Source: Oscillospiraceae bacterium
Lineage (GTDB): Bacteria; Bacillota; Clostridia; Oscillospirales; Oscillospiraceae
NCBI GenBank assembly: GCA_015068235.1
Contig: SVKY01000025.1
Location: 1 to 33,292, forward strand
Length of the DNA stretch: 33,292 nucleotides
Direction of reading: 5' to 3'
The position numbers and the translations under genes were made by a program. The notes beneath the pieces were generated by a model. The model worked only from the letters and a program-made list of their open reading frames with translations, ran no database searches and was not told where the DNA came from. Every line of letters starts with the position of its first letter. Position 1 is the stretch's first letter. Positions 26,435 to 33,292 of this stretch are shown here, in pieces.

Positions 26435-26463
26435 ATTATACCATAAAAGATCGGAAAATCATT
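26435..26463 (-). promoter_or_regulatory. Extended -10 promoter of the two-component operon
   Basis: TGGTATAAT (TATAAT at 26435-26440) gives a perfect extended -10. The -35 position (AATGAT) is poor, as is typical of activator-assisted or autoregulated promoters. Confidence 0.6.
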
Positions 26464-26483
26464 GTTTTTTTCTTTCACGTTTA

Positions 26484-26521
26484 TAAAAAAGGAGAGGCGA
26501 CGATTCAATCACCTCTCCTTT
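26484..26521 (-). terminator. Terminator of the ABC transporter operon
   Basis: AAAGGAGAGG (minus strand, 26512-26521) pairs with CCTCTCCTTT (26488-26497) followed by TTTATA. It separates the permease-ATPase unit from the regulator-kinase unit. Confidence 0.85.
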
Positions 26522-26525
26522 ACGG

Positions 26526-27182
26526 TTAAGATTTCTTAGATCGACCAAGCTTCACAAGTTGATACCGCTCATCGCACATCGCCGCGACCTCGGGCGAGTG
26601 ACTTACCAAAATAACGCATTTCCCCTGATTGGCAAGCTCACGGAAGATGTTCATAATTTCATTTTGTGTTTCGGTATCGAGGTTTCCTGTCGGCTCATCG
26701 GCAAGGATGATATTCGGATCATAGGAAAGAGCGCGGGCAATGGCAACACGCTGTTGCTGACCGCCTGATAATTTAAGCACACGGCGATTGGCTTCATCCT
26801 CGTCAAGTCCAACACTATGCAGAAGTTCAATGGCTCTTTGCTTTTTGTTCTTGGTCTTATATCCTGCAACATCCATCGAAAGAACAACGTTTTCAAGCGC
26901 AGTGTATTTCGTAATCAAATTGAAACTCTGAAATACCACGCCGATGTATTTGGAGCGGAAAGTGTATTTGTCAATCTTTGCGACATTTTTATCATCATAG
27001 ATAATCTCACCGCTACCGGGCGATGCAAGACCGGAAAGGAGCGACAAAAGCGTCGTTTTACCGGCACCGGATTTGCCTACAATGCAGTACATTTTGCCTT
27101 TTTCAAATTCGTATGAAATGTTCTGTAACACAGGTGTTCTGTCATACGAGAAGCAGATATTTTGAAGCGATAAAATAGACAT
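26526..27182 (-). CDS. ABC transporter ATP-binding protein (MacB/LolD/BceA type)
   Basis: The product has 218 residues and is intact. Walker A is GKSGAGKTT (36-44), the Q loop is VVFQSFNLI (around Q85), the signature is LSGGQQQR (138-145) and Walker B is IILADEPTGNLD (158-169). The small size and the SFNLI...TALENV sequence are typical of ATPases paired with FtsX/MacB-type permeases that export or relocate peptides, lipids or antibiotics rather than import solutes. It lies 15 bp after the broken permease. Its partner permease carries a premature stop, so an active transporter is doubtful unless the stop is an artefact. Confidence 0.95.
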   Translation of the reverse strand: MSILSLQNICFSYDRTPVLQNISYEFEKGKMYCIVGKSGAGKTTLLSLLSGLASPGSGEIIYDDKNVAKIDKYTFRSKYIGVVFQSFNLITKYTALENVVLSMDVAGYKTKNKKQRAIELLHSVGLDEDEANRRVLKLSGGQQQRVAIARALSYDPNIILADEPTGNLDTETQNEIMNIFRELANQGKCVILVSHSPEVAAMCDERYQLVKLGRSKKS

Positions 27183-27197
27183 GCTTTTTCTCCTTTC

Positions 27198-28838
27198 TTA
27201 ATCTCTGTTTGCAAGAATTTTTAACGGATCGTATCGCATGATAAACAGCACCGATGCCATACTTGCCACTAACGTCAGAAGCAATCCTACACCGAGCATT
27301 TGAAGCACGACGGTCAGATTCATTGCCGAATTTACCTCCGTAATATAATCGGAAGCATCGTCAAACATATTTTCAAACAGATTGTTTCCTCCACCAACAT
27401 CTTCGGGAATATCTGATGGCATATCTCCGCCAGGCATTCCGGGCATCATGCCACCGAAATTGCCGGGACGTCCAAAGTTTTCATCCATCTGTATCTGCTG
27501 TGAATTCTGGCTTTCTACCTGCCCTGCCAAAAGTGCATTGGTAACGGGAACAGAGCTTACCACGCCGATGCCTGCACCGATGATGACGGCAATCATTGTA
27601 ACAACAAGGATCTCACACATAAACTGTGCGGCAACCTTCCATTTTTTCATGCCCATTGCAGTCAGCACGCCAACCTCATATTTGCGCTCACGCACGTTAA
27701 AAATATTGAGAACAACGAGGATGACCGCACCGATAATAAGGATAACAACGAGGAACCATCCTGCCATTGTGCTGAGCGTATTCAGCGGAGTCAAGCTGTT
27801 CTCAAAAGCACTGAGGTCAGCTGAAGATACCGTACAGGAATCATCAAGACCGAGTGTGCGCACTTCTTCCTCAAAAGCATAATACTTTTCAGTGTTTGCA
27901 AATACATAGGTTGCCGAGATAGAACCGGTGACTGCACTGTCACTCTCCCGACCGGTATCTTCATCGGTAATCGTTGTGGAAGCCTCATCCGAAGCATCAA
28001 GAATGGTCTGCAGTGCAGCTGCGCTCATATATATTTGATTGGCAGGATCCTGACTCTTTCCGAACATAGACATCGAAAAGTCGTTGTTTGCGCTGCTTGT
28101 ATAAAATCCTACGATTTTCAGCTCGTATGTCTCGCTTTGTGCAGAAGGATTCGTAAGGACAATCGTATCGCCAACGGCTAAGTCATTGTAGATGGCAAGT
28201 TCTTAGGAAATCACGCACTCTTTTTCGGTTGTGCCTTCCTCGAACATTGTGCCACCCTCCAAAACGGAAGCCGTACCTTCAATAAAAGCAGTCATCGAGC
28301 TGTCACTGCTGTAACCAATAACTGAAAAATCCGACGAACTGAACATTCCTCTTCCGCCGCCGAAGCCTCCGCCGGAGAATCCCATTCCTCCACCGAAACC
28401 GTCTTGCTCAGAGTCGGAATTACTCTCTTCCTCCTCGGTTTCTTCTGTTACAGGCAGCAATTCATCATTACCATTAAAAGCTGCGGTAAGTGTATAATAA
28501 AAATCCTGCACCGACTCGGCACCTGCATAAGTTTGATATTCTTCAAGTGTCAGCGAAGAAGCATTTCCCATCATATCTTTGAACTGATCACGGTCAAAAT
28601 CGCCACTGCCCGGCGCTCCACCGCCCATAATATCGTTCATCATAGAGCTTCTGTCATAAGATATAGTGGCAGTAATATTCAATTCTTCAAGCGTGCTCTC
28701 TTTCGCGCTTTCAGCAGCTTGCCGAATAGACAAACCAAGACAGGCAGAAACAGCAATCACAAGTGCGATAATGCTGATTAAAACATTGCGACCTTTCGAT
28801 CTGCCAATACATCTCCATGCGTTTTTTATAATGTACAT
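27198..28838 (-). pseudogene. FtsX/MacB-type ABC transporter permease interrupted by an in-frame TAA
   Basis: Read through, the gene encodes about 545 residues: an N-terminal helix (NVLISIIALVIAVSACLGL), a large extracytoplasmic region, then three membrane helices (WFLVVILIIGAVILVVLNIF, CEILVVTMIAVIIGAGIGVV, LQMLGVGLLLTLVASMASVL) with ERKYEVGVLTAMGMKKWKV between. A TAA at 28203-28205 falls between ECVIS and ELAIYNDLAVGDTIV in the same frame, where the family has an uninterrupted sequence. GAA to TAA is the simplest cause. No ribosome binding site precedes the next ATG (28073), so the C-terminal half is unlikely to be made separately. Extracytoplasmic loops are rich in Gly, Met and Phe. The start is 28838 (AGGA 8 nt upstream), with 28844 possible. 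Confidence 0.9.
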
Positions 28839-28878
28839 AATCATTTTCCTTTCTCGGAATTTTATCCTGTGATTCATC

Positions 28879-28910
28879 ATTATACATACTACCATTGAAG
28901 AAAGATTGAA
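28879..28910 (-). promoter_or_regulatory. Promoter of the ABC transporter operon with a possible response-regulator site
   Basis: TATAAT at 28879-28884 is perfect, but there is no -35 hexamer. Instead TTCAAT occurs twice, 11 bp apart (28894-28899 and 28905-28910). Direct hexamer repeats one helical turn apart over the -35 are typical of OmpR-family binding sites, so the neighbouring regulator may have controlled this operon. Confidence 0.5.
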
Positions 28911-29043
28911 AAGAAAAGTTTTTTCAAAAGACCGGCGAAACGTGAATTCTCCTTCATATCCCTTTTCATCAAATGTGGCACAACCAAGAAACATCGCCCC
29001 CGCAATCTCCTCATTTTTCACCTCAAAAAAAATTGCAAAAGCA

Positions 29044-29080
29044 AAGAAAAGACCCAAAACCTTGCGGTTTCAGGTCTTAA
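29044..29080 (-). terminator. Terminator of tRNA-Val
   Basis: GACCTGAAACC and GGTTTTGGGTC (minus strand) form an 11-bp stem with two G-U pairs and a GCAA loop, followed by TTTTC. Confidence 0.85.
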
Positions 29081-29083
29081 CGT

Positions 29084-29160
29084 TGGTGGAGACTGCTGGA
29101 CTCGAACCAGTGACCTCCTGCGTGTGAAGCAGGCGCTCTAACCAGCTGAGCTAAGCCTCC
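29084..29160 (-). tRNA. tRNA-Val (anticodon CAC)
   Basis: A 77-nt cloverleaf with acceptor GGAGGCT/AGTCTCC, anticodon loop TTCACAC in the CCTGC/GCAGG stem (anticodon CAC, reading GUG), T loop TTCGAGT and an encoded CCA end. The acceptor helix is complete with one G-U pair. Confidence 0.97.
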
Positions 29161-29169
29161 GTGGTTGCT

Positions 29170-29197
29170 ATTATATCATAAAGATTGGAAAAATCAA
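29170..29197 (-). promoter_or_regulatory. Promoter of tRNA-Val
   Basis: TTGATT (29192-29197), 16-bp spacer, TATAAT (29170-29175), ending about 10 bp before the tRNA 5' end. Confidence 0.75.
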
Positions 29198-29260
29198 GTG
29201 TTTTTATCAAAATAATTTCACAATATCGAAATGCGCGCTTCCCGTCATATCGCTTGAACG

Positions 29261-29297
29261 CAAAAAAGAAAAGCTGCCTCAAAAATCGGGGCAGCTT
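29261..29297 (-). terminator. Terminator of rpoD
   Basis: AAGCTGCC (minus strand, 29290-29297) pairs perfectly with GGCAGCTT (29271-29278) and is followed by TTCTTTTTTG. Confidence 0.88.
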
Positions 29298-29304
29298 TCT
29301 TCGT

Positions 29305-30444
29305 TCAGCAATAGAAATCACGAATTTTTTTCGCACGACTCGGATGACGGAGCTTACGGATCGCCTTATTCTCGATCTGACGGATTCGTTCACGTGTAAC
29401 GCCAAAAATCTGTCCGACTTCTTCCAACGTATGCGTTTTCCCATCATACATACCAAAGCGCAGGCGCAAAACATCCGCCTCACGCTCGGTCAATGTCTTC
29501 AAAATCTCGGTCAGCGCCTCTGCTAGCATTGCATTGCTCGTCGCATCTGCCGGACCGGGCGTGTTATCATCCTCGACGAAGGAGCCAATGGTCGTATCTT
29601 CTTCATCGCCAACCGGTGTATCCAATGAAAGCGTATCCGCAGCGGTACGGTTCGCTTCAATGATCTTCTCGATCGGCATGTTCAGCTCATCAGCAATTTC
29701 TTCCAGCGTCGGTTCCCTGCCAAGCTCCTGCACCAGCTTACGGTTGCAGCGAGTTGCCTTATTAATAACCTCAACCATATGCACCGGCACACGAATGGTA
29801 CGTGCTTGATCGGCAATGGCACGAGTGATCGCCTGCCTGATCCACCAAGTCGCATATGTAGAGAATTTATTTCCCTTTGTATGATCGAATTTATCGACCG
29901 CTCGGATCAATCCGGTATTTCCCTCTTGAATCAAGTCCAAGATGTGAAGTCCACGTCCGGAATACTTCTTTGCAATAGACACAACCAAGCGCAGATTCGC
30001 TTCGGTAAGCTTACTCTTCGCAGCTTCTTCGCCATCAGCGACACGGCGAGCCAGATCCTGCTCTTCTTCCACGGTCAACAGCGGAATCTGACCGATCTCC
30101 TTCAAATACATTCGCACAGGATCATCCAAATTATATTCCGCAGCCAATTCAACAGGGTCAACCAGCGGTTCTTCTTCCTCTTCGATGATCGGAGCGTCAA
30201 TGTCCTCGAGCAAATCGGGTAAAGCCGCCTCTGTTTCAGGCTCAGCAGACATAATCTGAATGCCCATGGACTCGAAGGTATCATAAACCTGCTCGATTTT
30301 TTCAACAGAGAGATCCAACTTTTCCAAAGCCGACAAAACCTCAGCGGAGGTCAACAAGCCGTCACGGCGTCCCTTATTGATCAGCGCAGTCAAAGGGGTC
30401 ATAATTTCTTCATTGGGTTTTCCGTTATTTTTAGCGGTAGCCAT
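29305..30444 (-). CDS. rpoD: Primary RNA polymerase sigma factor (RpoD/SigA)
   Basis: The product has 379 residues and directs RNA polymerase to housekeeping promoters. The N-terminal region 1.1-like domain contains [20 protein letters not shown]. Region 1.2 is [17 protein letters not shown]. Regions 2.1-2.4 include [38 protein letters not shown] and [20 protein letters not shown]. Region 3 follows ([12 protein letters not shown]), and region 4.2 carries the -35 binding helix ([20 protein letters not shown]). It is monocistronic with a near-perfect promoter and terminator. Many Clostridia have dnaG directly before rpoD, but here the upstream gene is icd. The consensus promoters throughout the window fit a SigA of this type. 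Confidence 0.98.
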   Translation of the reverse strand: MATAKNNGKPNEEIMTPLTALINKGRRDGLLTSAEVLSALEKLDLSVEKIEQVYDTFESMGIQIMSAEPETEAALPDLLEDIDAPIIEEEEEPLVDPVELAAEYNLDDPVRMYLKEIGQIPLLTVEEEQDLARRVADGEEAAKSKLTEANLRLVVSIAKKYSGRGLHILDLIQEGNTGLIRAVDKFDHTKGNKFSTYATWWIRQAITRAIADQARTIRVPVHMVEVINKATRCNRKLVQELGREPTLEEIADELNMPIEKIIEANRTAADTLSLDTPVGDEEDTTIGSFVEDDNTPGPADATSNAMLAEALTEILKTLTEREADVLRLRFGMYDGKTHTLEEVGQIFGVTRERIRQIENKAIRKLRHPSRAKKIRDFYC

Positions 30445-30484
30445 AGCGCACTTCCTTGTAAAATGTTAGGCGTGAATCCAAATC

Positions 30485-30513
30485 ATTATACCGTAGTAAT
30501 TCTCAATATGCAA
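30485..30513 (-). promoter_or_regulatory. rpoD: Sigma-A promoter of rpoD
   Basis: TTGCAT (30508-30513), 17-bp spacer, TATAAT (30485-30490), about 40 bp before the ATG. Confidence 0.88.
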
Positions 30514-30562
30514 GTCTTTTTTGCAAAAAAACTGCAAATTTCCTAAATTTTTGCGTTTTATC

Positions 30563-30611
30563 GCAAAAACAACGCTCCAACGGCTTATGCACAGGATTCC
30601 CGTTGAAGCGT
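30563..30611 (-). terminator. Terminator of the trmB-icd operon
   Basis: ACGCTTCAACGG and CCGTTGGAGCGT (minus strand; arms 30600-30611 and 30572-30583) form a 12-bp stem with one G-U pair, followed by TGTTTTTG. Confidence 0.8.
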
Positions 30612-30631
30612 GTTATCATACATGGAAAAAA

Positions 30632-31834
30632 TCAGAAGCTTTCAATTTTTTTGCGGATCGCTGCGATAAAATCGCTCGAAGAAACTACATTAGGTGTTCC
30701 CTTCTCCCACAACGATGCCAAATCCTTGGTCATTGTGCCTTCTTCAATAACGGCGATGCACGCCTTTTCCAACTTTTGCGCAAATTCGCACAGCGCCAAA
30801 TTGCCGTCGAGCTCTCCACGTTTGTTGAGCGCCCCTGTCCATGCAAAAATTGTTGCCATGGGATTAGTCGAAGTCGTTTCTCCCTGAAGATGGCGGTAAT
30901 AGTGCTTTGTTACCGTTCCATGGGCTGCTTCATATTCGTACTTCCCTTCCGGCGAAACCAAAACCGAAGTCATCATCGCAAGACTGCCGAATGCCGTCGA
31001 AACCATGTCGCTCATCACGTCGCCGTCATAGTTCTTGCACGCCCAAATAAAGCCGCCTTCGCTGCGGATTACTCTGGCTACAGCATCATCGATCAAGGTA
31101 TAGAAATATGTAAGTCCCTGCGCTTCAAAGGTATCTTTATATTCAGCCTTATAGATTTCTTCGAAAATACGTTTGAAGGTGCCATCATAAAGCTTTGCAA
31201 TCGTATCCTTAGAGGAAAACCAAAGATCCTGTTTTGTCGCAAGCGCATAGTTAAAGCACGAGCGCGCAAATGACTTGATCGAAGTGTCCTTGTTGTATTG
31301 CCCCGTCAATACGCCATCGCATTCAAAATCATAGATCGTTTCTTTGGTTACATTTCCCTCTTTGTCCGTAAAAACGAGCTCAGCCTTTCCCTCAGGCACA
31401 CGCATTTCCGTTGCCTTATAAACATCGCCATAGGCATGTCTTGCAATTGTGATCGGCTTTTTCCAATTTCTGACCGCAGGAGAAATGCCGTCAACCAAAA
31501 TCGGTGCACGAAACACCGTTCCATCCAAAATCGCACGGATCGTGCCATTTGGGCTTTTCCACATTTGTGTCAGCTGATACTCGCTCATACGCTGAACATT
31601 CGGCGTGATCGTGGCGCATTTGACACCAACACCATACTTCTTAATAGCGTTTGCCGAATCGATCGTCACCTGATCCTTGGTTCTTTCCCTCTCGGGAAGT
31701 CCGAGGTCATAGTATTCAGTCTTCAGCTCAACAAACGGATGCAACAATTCATCCTTGATCTGCTTCCATAAAATGCGTGTCATCTCATCGCCATCGATTT
31801 CGACAAGCGGCACTGTCATCTGTATCTTACTCAT
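30632..31834 (-). CDS. icd: NADP-dependent isocitrate dehydrogenase (eukaryotic-like subfamily)
   Basis: The product has 400 residues and oxidatively decarboxylates isocitrate to 2-oxoglutarate, feeding glutamate synthesis. It matches the homodimeric, mitochondrial-like type: [18 protein letters not shown] at the start, the substrate Ser in [31 protein letters not shown], the metal Asp region [11 protein letters not shown], and the NADP motif [14 protein letters not shown]. Start ATG 31834 has AAGGAGG 6 nt upstream and overlaps the trmB stop by 4 bp (ATGA). The in-frame extension to 31864 is rejected. Its pairing with a tRNA methyltransferase is functionally unexplained. Confidence 0.96.
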   Translation of the reverse strand: MSKIQMTVPLVEIDGDEMTRILWKQIKDELLHPFVELKTEYYDLGLPERERTKDQVTIDSANAIKKYGVGVKCATITPNVQRMSEYQLTQMWKSPNGTIRAILDGTVFRAPILVDGISPAVRNWKKPITIARHAYGDVYKATEMRVPEGKAELVFTDKEGNVTKETIYDFECDGVLTGQYNKDTSIKSFARSCFNYALATKQDLWFSSKDTIAKLYDGTFKRIFEEIYKAEYKDTFEAQGLTYFYTLIDDAVARVIRSEGGFIWACKNYDGDVMSDMVSTAFGSLAMMTSVLVSPEGKYEYEAAHGTVTKHYYRHLQGETTSTNPMATIFAWTGALNKRGELDGNLALCEFAQKLEKACIAVIEEGTMTKDLASLWEKGTPNVVSSSDFIAAIRKKIESF

Positions 31835-32478
31835 TTTGCCTCCTTGTGTACGATCAGCTCGCAACGGTTGATCGGCGTACCAAGCTCATAAAATTTTTCT
31901 TCATAGCCTGTCATAATGCCAACAGGTCCATTTGCATGAAGATCTCGAGTTAGGTTTCGAATCTCTAACTTGCAAGCCCCAAATTCCTCCAGTGACCACT
32001 CAAACAATGGCGCATTGTCCGTCTTAAAATGGATCTCGCCTTCGTTTTTCAAAATTTTCTTATACTTCTCTAAAAAGGTATGGAAGGTCAAGCGGCGCTT
32101 TGCATTTTTCTTGCGAGGCCACGGATCGCAGAAATTCAAATAGAGCAGATCAACCTCGTTGTCTTCAAAATATTCTTCGATCTCAGTGGCGTCCAAAGAT
32201 AGGAAGTAAAGGTTTTTCAGACCCATGGATAACGCTTTCTCCATGCCCAAAATCATAGCTTCCTGCACTTTTTCAACAGCGATCATCAAAATATCAGGAT
32301 TTGCGGCAGCCGTTTCCACGGTGAATTTGCCTTTGCCGCAGCCGATCTCTAAACGCAGCTCCTTTGCCTCCGGCATAAGCTCACGCCATTTGCCTCTCAA
32401 GGATTTCGCATCTCTCAGCCAAATTGCCGAGCAAGCCTCCATTCGCGGTTCCAAATTATTTCTTTTTCGCATTCTCAT
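31831..32478 (-). CDS. trmB: tRNA (guanine-N7-)-methyltransferase
   Basis: The product is about 215 residues. It methylates G46 in the tRNA variable loop using S-adenosylmethionine. Family motifs are [20 protein letters not shown] (SAM-binding), [33 protein letters not shown] with the catalytic DPWPKxxHxKRR-type block, [17 protein letters not shown] and a C-terminal [16 protein letters not shown]. Of several Met near the N-terminus, ATG 32478 ([10 protein letters not shown]) has GAGGTG about 8 nt upstream and is chosen. It is first in an operon with icd. Confidence 0.95.
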   Translation of the reverse strand: MRMRKRNNLEPRMEACSAIWLRDAKSLRGKWRELMPEAKELRLEIGCGKGKFTVETAAANPDILMIAVEKVQEAMILGMEKALSMGLKNLYFLSLDATEIEEYFEDNEVDLLYLNFCDPWPRKKNAKRRLTFHTFLEKYKKILKNEGEIHFKTDNAPLFEWSLEEFGACKLEIRNLTRDLHANGPVGIMTGYEEKFYELGTPINRCELIVHKEAK

Positions 32479-32502
32479 GAAAAAACACCTCATTTCGTTG
32501 CT

Positions 32503-32531
32503 ATTATAGCAGAAAAAATGCGCCGTGTAAA
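32503..32531 (-). promoter_or_regulatory. Promoter of the trmB-icd operon
   Basis: TTTACA (32526-32531), 17-bp spacer, TATAAT (32503-32508), about 25 bp before the ATG. Confidence 0.8.
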
Positions 32532-32560
32532 TTTATTTCTTGAATAATCCGTAAAAAGAC

Positions 32561-32589
32561 TTGCTTTTTTCAAAAAAGTTTTGTATATT
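32561..32589 (+). promoter_or_regulatory. Promoter of the tRNA-Pro region
   Basis: TTGCTT (32561-32566), 17-bp spacer, TATATT (32584-32589), about 38 bp before the truncated tRNA-Pro. It would also be the nearest promoter for the intact tRNA-Pro at 32826. Confidence 0.5.
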
Positions 32590-32626
32590 ATAGTTGGTAC
32601 TTGCAGTGATGCAATAATGTCTATCT

Positions 32627-32666
32627 CCGGACGTGGCTCAGTTTGGTAGAGCGCCTGCTTTGGGAG
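32627..32666 (+). pseudogene. Truncated tRNA-Pro: 5' half only, ending in the anticodon stem
   Basis: CCGGACG acceptor strand, D arm GCTC-AGTTTGGTA-GAGC, anticodon 5' stem CCTGC and loop TTTGGGA (anticodon TGG) follow the tRNA-Pro pattern exactly. After the first base of the 3' anticodon stem (32666) the sequence departs: GCAGG is replaced by GCGTG and no T arm or CGTCCGG acceptor partner occurs in the following DNA. It cannot fold as a tRNA. Confidence 0.8.
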
Positions 32667-32825
32667 CGTGCCTAGCGGTTATAGCCGAGAAAATAAGAAA
32701 GTCCCGAAAAGCCTTTAACGGTGCGGACTTTAGGGCATTTAGGAAAACTCAAAATCGCGTGGATTTTGCGTTTGACCACAGTTTGTCCCACTTCCACGCA
32801 AAAAGGCCAAAATTTAATATCATAT
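32667..32825. other. Unexplained filler between truncated and intact tRNA-Pro
   Basis: About 160 bp with no credible gene. It begins where the truncated tRNA breaks. Minus-strand translation gives WKWDKLWSNAKSTRF followed by a stop. I have a weak impression that this resembles C-terminal tails of phage-type integrases, but cannot confirm it. The most economical reading is a remnant of an element inserted into the first tRNA-Pro gene. Confidence 0.45.
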
Positions 32826-32901
32826 CCGGGTGTGGCGCAGCTGGGAGCGCGGGTGGTTTGGGACCATCAGGCCGCAGGTTCGATCCCTGTCACTCGGACC
32901 A
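32826..32901 (+). tRNA. tRNA-Pro (anticodon TGG)
   Basis: A 76-nt cloverleaf with acceptor CCGGGTG/CACTCGG (one G-U), D arm starting GCGC, anticodon loop TTTGGGA between GGTGG and CCATC (anticodon TGG), T arm GCAGG-TTCGATC-CCTGT and encoded ACCA end. Its sequence differs from the truncated copy throughout, so it is a separate tRNA-Pro gene rather than its missing half. Confidence 0.93.
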
Positions 32902-32904
32902 AAT

Positions 32905-32957
32905 AAGAACGAAAGTTATGATACCATTGGTATTGCAACTTTCGTTCTTTTCTTTTT
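32905..32957 (+). terminator. Terminator of tRNA-Pro
   Basis: AAGAACGAAAGTT (32905-32917) pairs perfectly with AACTTTCGTTCTT (32937-32949), with inner GATACC/GGTATT pairing, followed by TTTCTTTTT. Confidence 0.92.
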
Positions 32958-33000
32958 ATCAAAATTGCCTGTAACACAAGGCTTTGGGGCTATGTGGCAA

Positions 33001-33183
33001 AAAAGAATAGTTTCATTATCTTATCCTCCGGCACTCATTTCGATGCTTTTTAGGGGTGTTTTGACACCTTGCGGCGATGCGGAAATCCACAATGAAACTT
33101 TTCTCAAAAGAATAATTTCATTGTGACCGAGATTAGTTTCATTGTAGGAGAAAAGTTTCATTGTCAAAAAGAATAGTTTCAGC
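33001..33183. repeat. Cluster of short TTTCATTGT-type repeats in both orientations
   Basis: Six related units occur in 180 bp: AAAAGAATAGTTTCATT (33001-33017), ACAATGAAACTTTTCTC (33089-33105, inverted), AAAAGAATAATTTCATTGT (33106-33124), TTAGTTTCATTGT (33133-33145), GAGAAAAGTTTCATTGT (33148-33164) and AAAAAGAATAGTTTCA (33166-33181). Units two and five form a perfect 17-bp inverted repeat. The open frames across this stretch are low-complexity by-products. Possible roles are recombinase arm sites, iterons or remains of a small mobile element. Confidence 0.8.
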
Positions 33184-33188
33184 GTGAA

Positions 33189-33229
33189 AAAACAGCCCTT
33201 ACTACCGCTTGAGTAGTAGGGGCTGTTTT
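33189..33229. terminator. Strong bidirectional terminator hairpin
   Basis: AAAACAGCCCTTACTAC (33189-33205) pairs with GTAGTAGGGGCTGTTTT (33213-33229): 17 bp with one G-U and a 7-nt loop. A-rich and U-rich flanks allow use in either direction. It lies 11 bp past the stop of the minus-strand gene at the right edge. Confidence 0.9.
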
Positions 33230-33240
33230 GCTTCATAGGA

Positions 33241-33292
33241 TTATAACTGCAAAATGCTGATATCCATCTTCGTGTTTTCGATGTAGTGCTTG
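33241..33292 (-). CDS. C-terminal end of an unidentified gene (partial)
   Basis: The last 16 codons before a TAA at 33241-33243 read KHYIENTKMDISILQL on the minus strand. The strong terminator directly downstream supports a real gene end. Too little is visible to name it. Confidence 0.45.
   Translation of the reverse strand, partial: KHYIENTKMDISILQL

Noticed and set aside
32627..32901. tRNA-Pro interrupted by a self-splicing intron
   Set aside because: The downstream tRNA is complete by itself, and its 3' acceptor strand does not pair properly with the CCGGACG of the upstream half.
32633..32974. Plus-strand frame starting MAQFGRAPALGACLAV
   Set aside because: It runs through the truncated and intact tRNA-Pro genes. 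Such frames are a usual by-product of tRNA sequence.
33021..33236. Minus-strand 71-codon frame over the repeat cluster
   Set aside because: It is low-complexity translation of TTTCATTGT repeats and begins inside the terminator hairpin.

Overview
The window reads as a chromosome segment of a Gram-positive anaerobe of the class Clostridia, probably an Oscillospiraceae/Ruminococcaceae-type gut bacterium. This is inferred from the yhbY-nadD-yqeK-LCP-rsfS-leuS gene order, a bS21 gene, BspA-type leucine-rich repeat surface proteins, secreted proteins with GHSY/Cys-pair modules, strong AGGAGG-type ribosome binding sites and near-consensus sigma-A promoters. No species can be named from sequence alone.

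Layout. (1) 1-3430, minus: the N-terminal part of a very large secreted BspA-type LRR protein that runs off the left edge. (2) 3573-15545, minus: a housekeeping block. A promoter at 15579-15607 drives smc, ftsY, rph, rdgB, yhbY, a fused nadD-yqeK, an LCP cell-wall gene, rsfS and leuS. The spacing is very tight, with two 4-bp ATGA overlaps, and a hairpin lies on the leuS stop. rpsU follows with its own perfect-consensus promoter and terminator. (3) 15682-19239, minus: a 1185-residue modular secreted protein. (4) 19490-22669, plus: an MgtC-family membrane protein, then a lipoprotein with an internal duplication and a surface-anchored amidase-signature protein. (5) 22759-24231, minus: an NhaC-family antiporter with a long leader. 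(6) 24490-28838, minus: an ABC exporter (FtsX/MacB-type permease plus ATPase) and an OmpR-type two-component system. Two of its four genes are broken: the permease by an in-frame TAA and the response regulator by a 1-nt deletion in an A-tract. (7) 29084-32478, minus: tRNA-Val(CAC), rpoD, NADP-isocitrate dehydrogenase and trmB. (8) 32561-33292: a tRNA-Pro region that looks like the scarred border of an integrated element. It holds a truncated tRNA-Pro 5' half, unexplained filler, an intact tRNA-Pro(TGG) with terminator, a cluster of short TTTCATTGT-type repeats, and the last codons of an unidentified minus-strand gene.

How the genes work together. The large block covers chromosome organisation (SMC), membrane targeting (FtsY), RNA processing and ribosome regulation (RNase PH, YhbY, RsfS, bS21), nucleotide hygiene (RdgB, and YqeK as an Ap4A hydrolase), NAD synthesis (NadD), wall assembly (LCP) and aminoacylation (LeuS). 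The flanks are enriched in surface functions: LRR protein, modular secreted protein, lipoprotein, anchored amidase and an ABC/two-component envelope-sensing module. The most interesting regions are the tRNA-Pro/repeat border, the doubly damaged signalling/ABC module, the amidase with a rewritten oxyanion-hole motif and the modular 1185-residue protein. I did not find a clear, complete, previously undescribed multi-gene system.
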